Assembly (NCBI RefSeq): GCF_000383595.1
Contig: NZ_KB911581.1
Span: 6,903,519 to 6,967,518, forward strand
Direction of reading: 5' to 3'
DNA length: 64,000 bases
From: Streptomyces bottropensis ATCC 25435
GTDB taxonomy: Bacteria > Actinomycetota > Actinomycetes > Streptomycetales > Streptomycetaceae
Under the pieces are notes generated by a model. The model ran no database searches and was not told the origin of the DNA. It worked only from the letters and a program-made list of their open reading frames with translations. This document shows positions 8,070 through 15,346 of the stretch, piece after piece; within the stretch, counting starts at the first letter, position 1, and each line of letters starts with the position of its first letter. The position numbers and the translations under genes are program-made.

Positions 8070-8976
8070 TCTGCCGTGTCGACCATGCTACCCGGCGGCC
8101 GCCCGTCCTCTGTCCCGTCGGTGCCGTCGACGCCGTCGCCAGGAACGAGCCCGCCAGGATCAGGGCGAAGGACGCCAGGATGCCGGGGGTCAGCCGCTCG
8201 TCCAGGAAGATGGCGCCCGCCGCCACCGCCACCGCCGGGTTGACGTACGTGAAGACCGTCGCCCGGGTCGGGCCCACCTCTCGGATCAGTTCCAGGAACG
8301 CCACGAAGGCCAGGGCCGTGCAGATCACGCCCAGGGCCGCGAGGGACACCAGGGCTGGGGTCGAGGGGAGGGTGGACGGGCGGGTGAGGGCCGCGGCGGG
8401 GGCGTAGACCACCGCCGCCAGGAGCAGGACCGGGGCTATCAGCTGGAGGGTGGGGACCTTGCTGAGGTGGCGGGCCATGATCAGCGGGGCCGTCGCATAG
8501 CCGATCACCGTGATCAGGACCTCGGTGAGGGAGAGGATGTTGCCTCCGGTGAGGTGCGGGACGGTGAGGACCCCTACGCCTCCCAGACCCAGGGCCAGGC
8601 CCGTCATACGGCGGGCGCCCAGCCGTTCCGTGTCGCCGAAGAAGCGGGCCAGCAGCACGGCCACGATGGGGACGCCCGCGATCAGCAGGCCGGCCGTGGA
8701 GCTGGAGAGGTGGCGTTCGGCGTCGGTCAGGGTCCACCAGGGGCCGATGACCTCGATCACGGCGAAGGCGAGCATCGGGCGCCAGTGCTGCGCGACCACC
8801 CGGATCAGCCCTCCCTGGCGGATCGCGAAGGGGAGCAGGAGGGCCGCGCCCAGGGCACAGCGTACGAAGACGACCATGGACGGCGACACCTCGTCCACAG
8901 CCACTTTGATCATCAGGTAGGGGATGCCCCAGAGGACTCCCATCAGGGAGAACAACGCCCAGCCGCGTGCAGTCAT
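8035..8976 (-). CDS. EamA-family (DMT) transporter
   Basis: Encodes 313 residues with ten predicted membrane spans in two EamA repeats, each repeat starting with a segment like GWALFSLMGVLWGIPYLMIK. Members export metabolites, amino acids or drugs; the substrate here cannot be read. The gene lies 18 bases after an AraC-type regulator on the same strand, so the pair is probably co-transcribed with the regulator sensing the substrate. Its polar last ~30 residues (APTGQRTGGRRVAWS...) are translated across the 5' end of rnpB and are probably not under strong protein-level selection. Confidence 0.85.
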   Translation of the reverse strand: MTARGWALFSLMGVLWGIPYLMIKVAVDEVSPSMVVFVRCALGAALLLPFAIRQGGLIRVVAQHWRPMLAFAVIEVIGPWWTLTDAERHLSSSTAGLLIAGVPIVAVLLARFFGDTERLGARRMTGLALGLGGVGVLTVPHLTGGNILSLTEVLITVIGYATAPLIMARHLSKVPTLQLIAPVLLLAAVVYAPAAALTRPSTLPSTPALVSLAALGVICTALAFVAFLELIREVGPTRATVFTYVNPAVAVAAGAIFLDERLTPGILASFALILAGSFLATASTAPTGQRTGGRRVAWSTRQTSRADGRVESP

Positions 8977-8994
8977 GGGACGATTTTCGCCAGT

Positions 8995-9873
8995 TCAGCG
9001 GTGTACGTCTTGAACGCTGTTGCGGTACACCGCCGGCGTCACCCCGAGCACCTTCCTGAACCAGCGCGTCATATGGGCCTGGTCCGCGAAGCCCACCTGC
9101 CCGGCCACCTCCGCGGGGCGGCCGCCGGACTCCAGGAGGGTCCGCGCCCGGCTCACCCGGTGCTGGGCCAGCCAGGCGTACGGGGGCATGCCCATCGTCG
9201 TGCGGAAGGCTCGGAGGAGTTGGTAGCGGGAGAGGCCCAGGTCCGTGGCGAGGTCGGCGAGGGAGGGTGGGGCGAGGAGTTCGTCGGCCAGGCGGTCCCG
9301 TACGGCCAGGGCGATGCCGCTCGCGCCGGGGATCACGTCGGGGGCTGCGCGGGACGTCGAGTGGCGGCGGGCCAGCGCCGTGAGCAGCCAGGGGAGGCGG
9401 GACTCGGCCTCCAGCGGGTCGGGGCCGGTGCTCAGCTCGGTGTGGGCGGTGCGCAGGGCGGCGGAGAGTTCGGGGTCGTGGAGGAGGGGGTCGCGGAAGT
9501 GCGGGGTGCCGCCGAGGATGCCGTCGGTGAGGAGGGCGGGAGCCGGGTAGAGGGCACGGTAGGCGTAGGTGCCGTAGGCCGACTCGCCGGTGTGGACCTC
9601 GCCGGGGGCCAGGACGACGATCGAGCCCTCCCCCACCCTGAGGCCACCGCCCCGGTAGTCGATGCACGAGGCGCCGAGGACGCAGATCCCGATGCTGAAT
9701 TCCTCGTGCGTGTGCGGGGCGTAGCGGTGGCGGTCGAAGCGGGCGGTGAGGAGGTCGAGGGGGCGGTCGGGGCGGCCGAGGGTGGCCCGGGTCCACCGGG
9801 TCTGTCCGTGTCTTTCCTGTCCGCCGCCGCCCACCTCGCGCACCCCTTTCCAAGGCTGTAAGGGGTGCAACAC
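8995..9873 (-). CDS. AraC-family transcriptional regulator
   Basis: Encodes up to 292 residues. An N-terminal cupin-type sensor (HTHEEFSIGICVLGASCIDY; VLAPGEVHTGE) is followed by the double helix-turn-helix DNA-binding domain at about 206-287 (LADLATDLGLSRYQLLRAF, then VAGQVGFADQAHMTRWFRKV). It lies directly upstream of the EamA exporter on the same strand and likely controls it. The start is uncertain: GTG 9873 gives the longest frame, and GTG 9843 is an alternative. A CACCCCTT/AAGGGGTG inverted repeat overlaps this region and could be its operator. Confidence 0.85.
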   Translation of the reverse strand: MLHPLQPWKGVREVGGGGQERHGQTRWTRATLGRPDRPLDLLTARFDRHRYAPHTHEEFSIGICVLGASCIDYRGGGLRVGEGSIVVLAPGEVHTGESAYGTYAYRALYPAPALLTDGILGGTPHFRDPLLHDPELSAALRTAHTELSTGPDPLEAESRLPWLLTALARRHSTSRAAPDVIPGASGIALAVRDRLADELLAPPSLADLATDLGLSRYQLLRAFRTTMGMPPYAWLAQHRVSRARTLLESGGRPAEVAGQVGFADQAHMTRWFRKVLGVTPAVYRNSVQDVHR

Positions 9874-9916
9874 CTGGGAGTCCGGCTTTCATACCGCAGC
9901 CGCACGCCCCCGGTAC

Positions 9917-10495
9917 TCAGAGGAAGTCCGCCGTGTCCAGGTCGAAGGCGAACGGGGCGGGGAGGTCGAGCGGCTTGCCGAAGGCACGCGTGCAGTGGTC
10001 GCGGTAGTCGTCCTTCTCCGGGCTACTGAAGAGTGTGACCTGGGATGTGTCACGGTCGGCCAGCAGGTAGAGGGGGATGCCGCTGCGGGCATAGCAACGG
10101 CGCTTGGCCTCACGGTCGGCCTTGGGCTTGGTGGATGTCACCTCCACCACCATGGCGACACCGTCGCAGGGCATCCAGGATCCGGCGCTCCCAAAGAGAT
10201 CGAGCTCGATGGGAGCGAGAGTGGCGTCCGGGATCACGTAGTTCTTGGGGCAAGCCTCCCCGCGCCTCAGGATCAGCCCTTTGTTCCCGGAGAAGTCCAT
10301 GTCTGTCCGAGATCGCTTGATCACTTGCCTCACGATCCGGCTGATGTACTTCTCGTGCTCCCCGTCCGGCGGCGGCGTCACAACGATCTCCCCCTCGATC
10401 AGCTCCGCCCGGAAACCCTCCGGAGTGTCCAGGGCGAGAAACCACTCCAGCAGGACGTCTTCCTGCGTGAGCGGCTCGTGGGCCATGGCAGTCAT
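9917..10495 (-). CDS. Uma2-family (DUF820) PD-(D/E)xK protein
   Basis: Encodes 192 residues. ATG 10495 is preceded by AAGGAGGGG at ideal spacing, which decides the start; much longer upstream readings have no family character. The Uma2 core is clear: FRAELIEGEIVVTPPP at the N-terminus, VIPDATLAP, then VVEVTSTKPKADREAKRRCY and GIPLYLLAD. This family adopts the restriction-endonuclease fold with D...ExxK-like metal ligands and is abundant in Streptomyces and cyanobacteria, with unknown substrate. It stands alone between an AraC gene and a divergent MerR gene. Confidence 0.85.
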   Translation of the reverse strand: MTAMAHEPLTQEDVLLEWFLALDTPEGFRAELIEGEIVVTPPPDGEHEKYISRIVRQVIKRSRTDMDFSGNKGLILRRGEACPKNYVIPDATLAPIELDLFGSAGSWMPCDGVAMVVEVTSTKPKADREAKRRCYARSGIPLYLLADRDTSQVTLFSSPEKDDYRDHCTRAFGKPLDLPAPFAFDLDTADFL

Positions 10496-10634
10496 GTCAC
10501 GCCCCTCCTTCTTCGGTCGCTCGCCGGACTGGGACATCGGCTGATCACCTGGCCGTGAGATCGGGAACCGTTCCCTCGATCGTGGCACATGATCCCGGTC
10601 ACCGTCAGTCGCCGGGCCCGGTCGAGAACGGGTG

Positions 10635-10665
10635 CTTGACCCTGCCGCAGCGTCAACGTTTCTAC
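10635..10665 (+). promoter_or_regulatory. MerR-type promoter/operator
   Basis: TTGAC at 10636-10640 and GTCAA at 10652-10656 form the dyad typical of MerR operators, lying between a -35 (TTGACC) and a -10-like TCTACT at 10661-10666 with a long spacer. The ATG at 10673 is only a few bases after the -10, so the regulator's transcript is probably leaderless. Confidence 0.65.
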
Positions 10666-10672
10666 TGGTCGT

Positions 10673-11443
10673 ATGCGGATCGGAGAGCTGGCCGCGGCCG
10701 TCGGTGTCACGACGCGGGCCGTGCGGCACTATCACCATCTCGGGCTGTTGCCGGAGCCGGAGCGGCGGGCCAACGGGTATCGGGACTACACGTTGCGGCA
10801 TGCGGTCGTGCTGGCGCGGATCAGGCGGCTGACGGAGCTGGGGCTCGGGCTCGCCGAGGTACGGGACGTGCTCGCGGACGATGCGGGGCGTGAACTCGTC
10901 GAGGTGCTCGGGGAGTTGGACGAGGATCTGGCGCGGCAGGAGGAGGGGATCCGGGAGCGGCGGGAGCGGCTGCAGGTCCTGATCGAGGACGCGCGGGCCG
11001 GGCGGCTGCCGGCCGAGGGGCCCGTTTCGCCCGAACTCGCCGCGCTCTTCGGGAGGTTCGGGCCCCTGCCGCAGTCGCCGATGGCCGCCAAGGACCGGGA
11101 GGTCTTCGCGCTGCTGGAGGCCACCGCGACGCCGGAGGTCCGCGCCGAGATGGTCGCCTCGCTGGAGCGCATGATGGCCGCCCCCGGCGCGGTGGAGCGG
11201 GCGCACGAGGCGTACGCGCTGCTCGACGCGCTCGCCGACGCCGAGCCCGGCGACCCCCGCGTGGCGGAGGCGGCTCACGTGCTCGCCGGCCTCGTCCCGC
11301 CCGAGATGGTCCCGCCGGACACCGACACCGGTGAGGGCGGCGGCCACGGCAGCTTTCTGCGTGCCTTCTACGCCGACTTCGCCCCGGCCCAGGCGGAGGC
11401 CATCCGTCGCACGCTCCAGCTTCTGCGGGAGGACCGTCCATGA
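10673..11443 (+). CDS. MerR-family transcriptional regulator
   Basis: Encodes 256 residues. Residues 1-70 are a textbook MerR winged helix (MRIGELAAAVGVTTRAVRHY, GLLPEPERRANGYRDYT) followed by a coiled-coil linker (EDLARQEEGIRERRERLQVL) and a helical C-terminal domain with no obvious metal-binding cysteines, so it is not a metal sensor of the classic type. MerR proteins twist over-spaced promoters to activate on ligand binding. It is likely autoregulated through the dyad just upstream. Its stop overlaps the start of a small membrane-protein gene by four bases, making that gene its probable co-transcribed partner. Confidence 0.85.
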   Translation: MRIGELAAAVGVTTRAVRHYHHLGLLPEPERRANGYRDYTLRHAVVLARIRRLTELGLGLAEVRDVLADDAGRELVEVLGELDEDLARQEEGIRERRERLQVLIEDARAGRLPAEGPVSPELAALFGRFGPLPQSPMAAKDREVFALLEATATPEVRAEMVASLERMMAAPGAVERAHEAYALLDALADAEPGDPRVAEAAHVLAGLVPPEMVPPDTDTGEGGGHGSFLRAFYADFAPAQAEAIRRTLQLLREDRP

Positions 11444-12102
11444 GGATCACGAGGACAGCGACGGGTATGACGGGTATGAGGAGCGCCTACCGGGTCGGGC
11501 GCACCCTCGTGCGGCATGAACTCCTGCTGCTGGGCAGCCTGTTGCGCTGGATGGCGCGGCGGCCGCACGGGGTCGGGGACGGTGGGCGGGCCTTCGGGTA
11601 TGCGCGCGGGCAGGGGGCCATGATGTTCGGGTTCGGCTTCGTGTGTGCCGTCGAGACCGTGGCCATGGCCGTCCTCCTGCACGACTATCCGCTCGTGCAC
11701 ACAGCTTTCCTCGTCCTCGACCTCTACACGATCCTCATCGTCGTCGGGCTTCACGCGGCCTCCGTGACCCGCCCCCACGTCCTCACCGGCACGACCCTGC
11801 GCCTGCGCCGCTTCGCCACCGTGGATCTGCGCGTGCCGCTCGACGCAGTGGCCTCGGTACGTCGTGAGCTGCGTACGACGCACGAGAAGCGGGACGGTGA
11901 GTTGAACCTGGAGGTGGGTTCGCAAACCACCGTCACTGTCGAACTGGCCTCATCTGTCACGCACTTGACCTTCTTCGGGCGTCCCAGAGAAGTGCGTCTG
12001 GTGCGTTTCCACGCCGACGAGTCCGATCAACTTGTGTGTCTGGTGAGGGAGTTCACGCCGGAACGAAACGCACCTTCGCCACTCCCGGCTCGGCCTGCGT
12101 GA
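11440..12102 (+). CDS. Membrane protein of unknown function
   Basis: Encodes 220 residues from ATG 11440 (ATGA overlap with the MerR gene). Two hydrophobic spans are visible around residues 63-80 (GFGFVCAVETVAMAVLLH) and 88-105 (TAFLVLDLYTILIVVGLHA). The remainder is a soluble domain rich in beta-type segments (LRRFATVDLRVPLDAVASV), with a repeated pattern of valine and threonine. No family recognised. Its last 50 bases overlap the 3' end of the convergent RNB gene. Confidence 0.65.
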   Translation: MRITRTATGMTGMRSAYRVGRTLVRHELLLLGSLLRWMARRPHGVGDGGRAFGYARGQGAMMFGFGFVCAVETVAMAVLLHDYPLVHTAFLVLDLYTILIVVGLHAASVTRPHVLTGTTLRLRRFATVDLRVPLDAVASVRRELRTTHEKRDGELNLEVGSQTTVTVELASSVTHLTFFGRPREVRLVRFHADESDQLVCLVREFTPERNAPSPLPARPA

Positions 12103-13573
12103 GCCGTACCCGCAGCCGCTCCCCCAGCGGCAGCCGGCCGCCGGGGGTGGCCGCGACGCGGCCGATGACCGCCGGGTTCTCCAACTGGACGCTACCGACG
12201 TCCGGTTGATCCTCCTCCACCTCCACCACGCACCCCTCGAAGACCTCCCCCACCCGGTCCCTGAGCAGCGCCGCCTCGACGATGTCCACGCACTCACGCT
12301 CCACGCGTCCGGCCCTCCGGGTGCCCTCGGTCATCTCGTCGGGGAGGGTGTCGAAGGCCGCCAGGACCCAGTCGGGGGTCGGGGTGCCGGCTGCCGCCGC
12401 GAGGCAGATCTCCGAGGCGTAGCGGTCCACCAGGCGGCGGAGGGGCGCCGTGCAGTGGGCGTAGGGGGCGGCTACGGCGGAGTGCGTGGTGATGCCGGGG
12501 AGGCGGCCGTCGCGGAAGGGGGTGTAGTGCGCGCCGCGGAGCAGGGTCGTGCACTCCAGGAGGAAGGCGGCGTGGCGGGGGTCGTGCGGATCGAGGGAGC
12601 GGACGAGCTGCGCGTACGAGACGTGGTGCGGCCAGTCGATGTGCAGGGCCTTGGCGGTACGGCGGAGGCGGCCGACCGCGCCGTCCGGTGCGGCGGGGAG
12701 GGTGCGGAGTACGCCGGTGCCTGCGGCGAGCATCAGTTCGGCCGCGGCCATGCCGGTGAGGAGGGAGATCTTGGCGTTCCAGCCTTCGGCGGGGAGGGGG
12801 GTGCGGTAGGTCAGCTCGTAGGTCGCGTCGACGAGGCCGCGGTCACCACTGCCTCCGCCGTCGCCGTCGCCGTCGCCGTCGCCCGAGGCCGTGTGCTCGG
12901 TGATCTCCTGCTCGGGGATGTTGAGGGAGATACCGCCGCGTTCGACCTCCAGGCGCTCGCGCAGGTGCCCGATCTCCTTCAGCAGGTCGAGGGGTTCCTC
13001 GGCGGTACCCGCGTCGATCTCCTGCTGTACGCCGGCGTAGTTCAGCTTGGCGCGGCTGCGTACGAGGGCCCGGCGGACGTCGACCCTCTCGGTGCGGCCG
13101 TCCGCGTCGAGGTCCAGTGTCCACAGGACCGCCGGGCAGGTGTGGCCCGGGAGCAGGCTCGCCGCGCCCTCGGAGAGGCGGGCGGGGTGGAGGGAGACCT
13201 TGCCGTCGGGGAAGTAGAGGGTCGTCACCCGGCGGTGGGCCTCGGCGTCGAGGGCGCCGCCGGGGGTGACGAATGCGGCGACGTCGGCGATGGCGTAGCG
13301 GACGCGGTATCCGCCGCGGCCCCCGTCGGCCGGCCGTCGCGACAGGTGCATCGCCTGGTCGAGGTCGGTCGAGGTGGGCGGGTCGATGGTGAAGAGGGGG
13401 AGGTCCGTGGCGTCGTACGACGGCAGGCGCGGTGACTTCGCGGACTGCTCCGCCTCGACGAGGACCTGGAGCGGGAAGGCGTCGGGCACGCCGAGTTCCC
13501 CGCGCAGGGCGCGCAGGGCCGCCCGGAGGGGAGCCTCGGCGGCGCCCTTGACGCGGAGATGGCGGCGGGGCAT
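12053..13573 (-). CDS. RNB-domain ribonuclease (RNase II/R family)
   Basis: Encodes 506 residues. The RNB exonuclease core starts near residue 60 with FTIDPPTSTDLDQAM; D64, D70 and D72 align with metal-binding aspartates of RNase II, while the fourth position of that cluster reads Gln73 in my alignment. Other family blocks are YAIADVAAFVTPGGALD, LYFPDGKVSLHP, AKLNYAGVQQEID and APLRRLVDRY. It lacks the N-terminal cold-shock domains and has only a short S1-like C-terminus, as in the compact actinobacterial form. An acidic run of Gly-Asp repeats (around residue 250) interrupts the core. It would degrade RNA 3' to 5' processively in the cytoplasm. Confidence 0.85.
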   Translation of the reverse strand: MPRRHLRVKGAAEAPLRAALRALRGELGVPDAFPLQVLVEAEQSAKSPRLPSYDATDLPLFTIDPPTSTDLDQAMHLSRRPADGGRGGYRVRYAIADVAAFVTPGGALDAEAHRRVTTLYFPDGKVSLHPARLSEGAASLLPGHTCPAVLWTLDLDADGRTERVDVRRALVRSRAKLNYAGVQQEIDAGTAEEPLDLLKEIGHLRERLEVERGGISLNIPEQEITEHTASGDGDGDGDGGGSGDRGLVDATYELTYRTPLPAEGWNAKISLLTGMAAAELMLAAGTGVLRTLPAAPDGAVGRLRRTAKALHIDWPHHVSYAQLVRSLDPHDPRHAAFLLECTTLLRGAHYTPFRDGRLPGITTHSAVAAPYAHCTAPLRRLVDRYASEICLAAAAGTPTPDWVLAAFDTLPDEMTEGTRRAGRVERECVDIVEAALLRDRVGEVFEGCVVEVEEDQPDVGSVQLENPAVIGRVAATPGGRLPLGERLRVRLTQAEPGVAKVRFVPA

Positions 13574-13784
13574 GGGTCGAGCGTAGGGCCGGGTGGGCGG
13601 GACGGCACCCTGTCGGGGGCCGGCGGACGGCCCTGGGATCGTGGCCACCTGTGCGGGGCGCGGCTCCCCCCGGGCGCGGGGCGCTCCGGTCGGCACCCGT
13701 ACGCTGTCGCGGAGCCCGAACCCCCGGAGAGCCCCCGAGAACACCCCGAGAGCCCCCGGGAATCCCCGAGAACAAGGAGCCCCC

Positions 13785-14567
13785 GTGCTCGTCCTGCTGC
13801 CCCCCTCCGAAGGCAAGGCCCCCTCCGCGGGTGGCGCTCCGCTGAAGCTGGAGGGGCTTTCGCTGCCGGCGCTCAACGGGGCGCGGGAGGCGGTGATCGG
13901 GGAGCTGGTGGACTTGTGTGCCGGGGACGAGGACAAGGCGCGTGAGGTGCTCGGGCTGAGCGAGGGACTGCGTGGGGAGGTCGCCAAGAACGCGGAGCTG
14001 CTGACGGCGGGCACGCGGCCGGCCGGGCAGGTCTACACGGGGGTGCTGTACGACGCCCTCGACCTCGCCACCCTGGAGACCGCCGCGAAGCAGCGTGCGG
14101 CGCGTTCGCTGCTGGTCTTCTCAGGGCTGTGGGGCGCCGTCCGCGTGACGGACCGCATCCCCTCGTACCGTTGCTCGATGGGCGTGAAACTGCCCGGCCT
14201 CGGCGCGCTCGGCACGCACTGGCGTACGCCGATGGCCTCGGCGCTGCCCGAGGCCGCCGGCGGTGGACTCGTCCTCGACCTGCGGTCCTCGGCGTACACG
14301 GCAGCGTGGAAACCGAAGGGCGAGGTGGCCGGCCGGACCGCGACCGTACGGGTGCTGCACGCGCCCACCCGGAAGGTCGTCAGCCACTTCAACAAGGCGA
14401 CCAAGGGCCGCATCGTACGGAGCCTGCTGTCGGCGGGGATCGCGCCCAAGGGCCCGGCGGAGCTGGTGGAGGCGTTGCGGGACCTCGGGTACGTGGTGGA
14501 GGTGGAGCGTCCGGCGGGGGCCGGGAAGGCGTGGACGTTGGATGTGCTGGTGGACGAGGTCCACTGA
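13785..14567 (+). CDS. yaaA: Peroxide stress protein YaaA (UPF0246)
   Basis: Encodes 260 residues from GTG 13785 with AAGGAG at 13774-13779. The opening VLVLLPPSEGKAPS matches the YaaA family, followed by the family's conserved region TGVLYDALDLATLET, LLVFSGLWGAVRVTDRIPSY and SHFNKATKGRIVRSLL. In E. coli YaaA lowers intracellular free iron during peroxide stress and binds DNA. The upstream 60 bases are a run of imperfect CCCCCGAGA-type repeats. It is transcribed in the same direction as the aldolase gene but an operator-like palindrome separates them. Confidence 0.9.
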   Translation: MLVLLPPSEGKAPSAGGAPLKLEGLSLPALNGAREAVIGELVDLCAGDEDKAREVLGLSEGLRGEVAKNAELLTAGTRPAGQVYTGVLYDALDLATLETAAKQRAARSLLVFSGLWGAVRVTDRIPSYRCSMGVKLPGLGALGTHWRTPMASALPEAAGGGLVLDLRSSAYTAAWKPKGEVAGRTATVRVLHAPTRKVVSHFNKATKGRIVRSLLSAGIAPKGPAELVEALRDLGYVVEVERPAGAGKAWTLDVLVDEVH

Positions 14568-14594
14568 TCACCCTTTCCCGTTTCCGTCTCATTG

Positions 14595-14624
14595 CAGCAT
14601 GCGCAACACGCGTTGTGCATGCTG
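14595..14624 (+). promoter_or_regulatory. 30-bp near-perfect palindrome upstream of KDPG aldolase
   Basis: CAGCATGCGCAACAC and GCGTTGTGCATGCTG form a dyad matching at 13 of 15 positions per arm, centred at 14609/14610 and ending 23 bases before the aldolase ATG. This size and symmetry suit an IclR- or GntR-type repressor operator. No cognate regulator gene is adjacent. Confidence 0.65.
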
Positions 14625-14647
14625 TTCACCCCGGGCAGGATGACGGC

Positions 14648-15346
14648 ATGTCCTCACCCCCGCCGCCGTCTCCGTCTGCGCCCTCGCCTCCGTTCCCGTC
14701 CCCGTCCCCGCGCGACTCCGTCCTCGGCCTGGCGCCCGTCCTGCCCGTGGTCGTCGTCGACGACCCCGCCGACGCCGTGCCGCTCGCGCGTGCGCTGGTC
14801 GCGGGCGGGTTGCCGACGATCGAGGTGACCCTGCGGACGCCGGGCGCGCTGGACGCCGTACGGGCCATGTCGGCGGAGGTTCCGGGGGCGGTGGTCGGCG
14901 TGGGTACCGTCATCACGCCCGCGCAGGTGGCCGAGTCCGTCGCGGCGGGCGGGCGCTTCCTGGTCAGCCCGGGGTGGACGGACATGCTGCTGCGGGCGAT
15001 GCGGGCGTCCGGGGTGCCGTTCCTGCCGGGGGTGTCGACCGCGTCGGAGGTCGTGGCGCTCCTGGAACGCGGGGTGCGGGAGATGAAGTTCTTCCCGGCC
15101 GAGGCGGCGGGCGGTACGACGTATCTGAAGTCGCTCGCCGGGCCGCTGCCGCAGGCGCGCTTCTGTCCGACCGGCGGAATCGGGCCGGGCAACGCCCCGG
15201 ACTACCTCACCCTCCCCAACGTCGGTTGTGTGGGCGGTACTTGGATGCTGCCGCCCGATGCCGTGGCCGCGCGGGACTGGGCGCGGATCGAGCGGCTGGC
15301 GCGGGACGCTGCGGGCCTCGCTGACCGCCGTTCAGCGCAGGTGTGA
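14648..15346 (+). CDS. eda: 2-dehydro-3-deoxyphosphogluconate (KDPG/KHG) aldolase
   Basis: Encodes 232 residues. Class I aldolase cleaving KDPG to pyruvate and glyceraldehyde-3-phosphate. The Schiff-base lysine is K147 in MKFFPAEAAGG and the general acid/base glutamate is E59 in TIEVTLRT; VGVGTVIT, VSPGW and PTGGIGPGNAPDYL are further family blocks. A Pro/Ser-rich N-terminal extension of about 22 residues precedes the barrel. ATG 14648 follows AGGA by a short spacing. Its end overlaps the convergent RNase H gene by 15 bases. The upstream palindrome suggests substrate-controlled repression. Confidence 0.9.
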   Translation: MSSPPPPSPSAPSPPFPSPSPRDSVLGLAPVLPVVVVDDPADAVPLARALVAGGLPTIEVTLRTPGALDAVRAMSAEVPGAVVGVGTVITPAQVAESVAAGGRFLVSPGWTDMLLRAMRASGVPFLPGVSTASEVVALLERGVREMKFFPAEAAGGTTYLKSLAGPLPQARFCPTGGIGPGNAPDYLTLPNVGCVGGTWMLPPDAVAARDWARIERLARDAAGLADRRSAQV

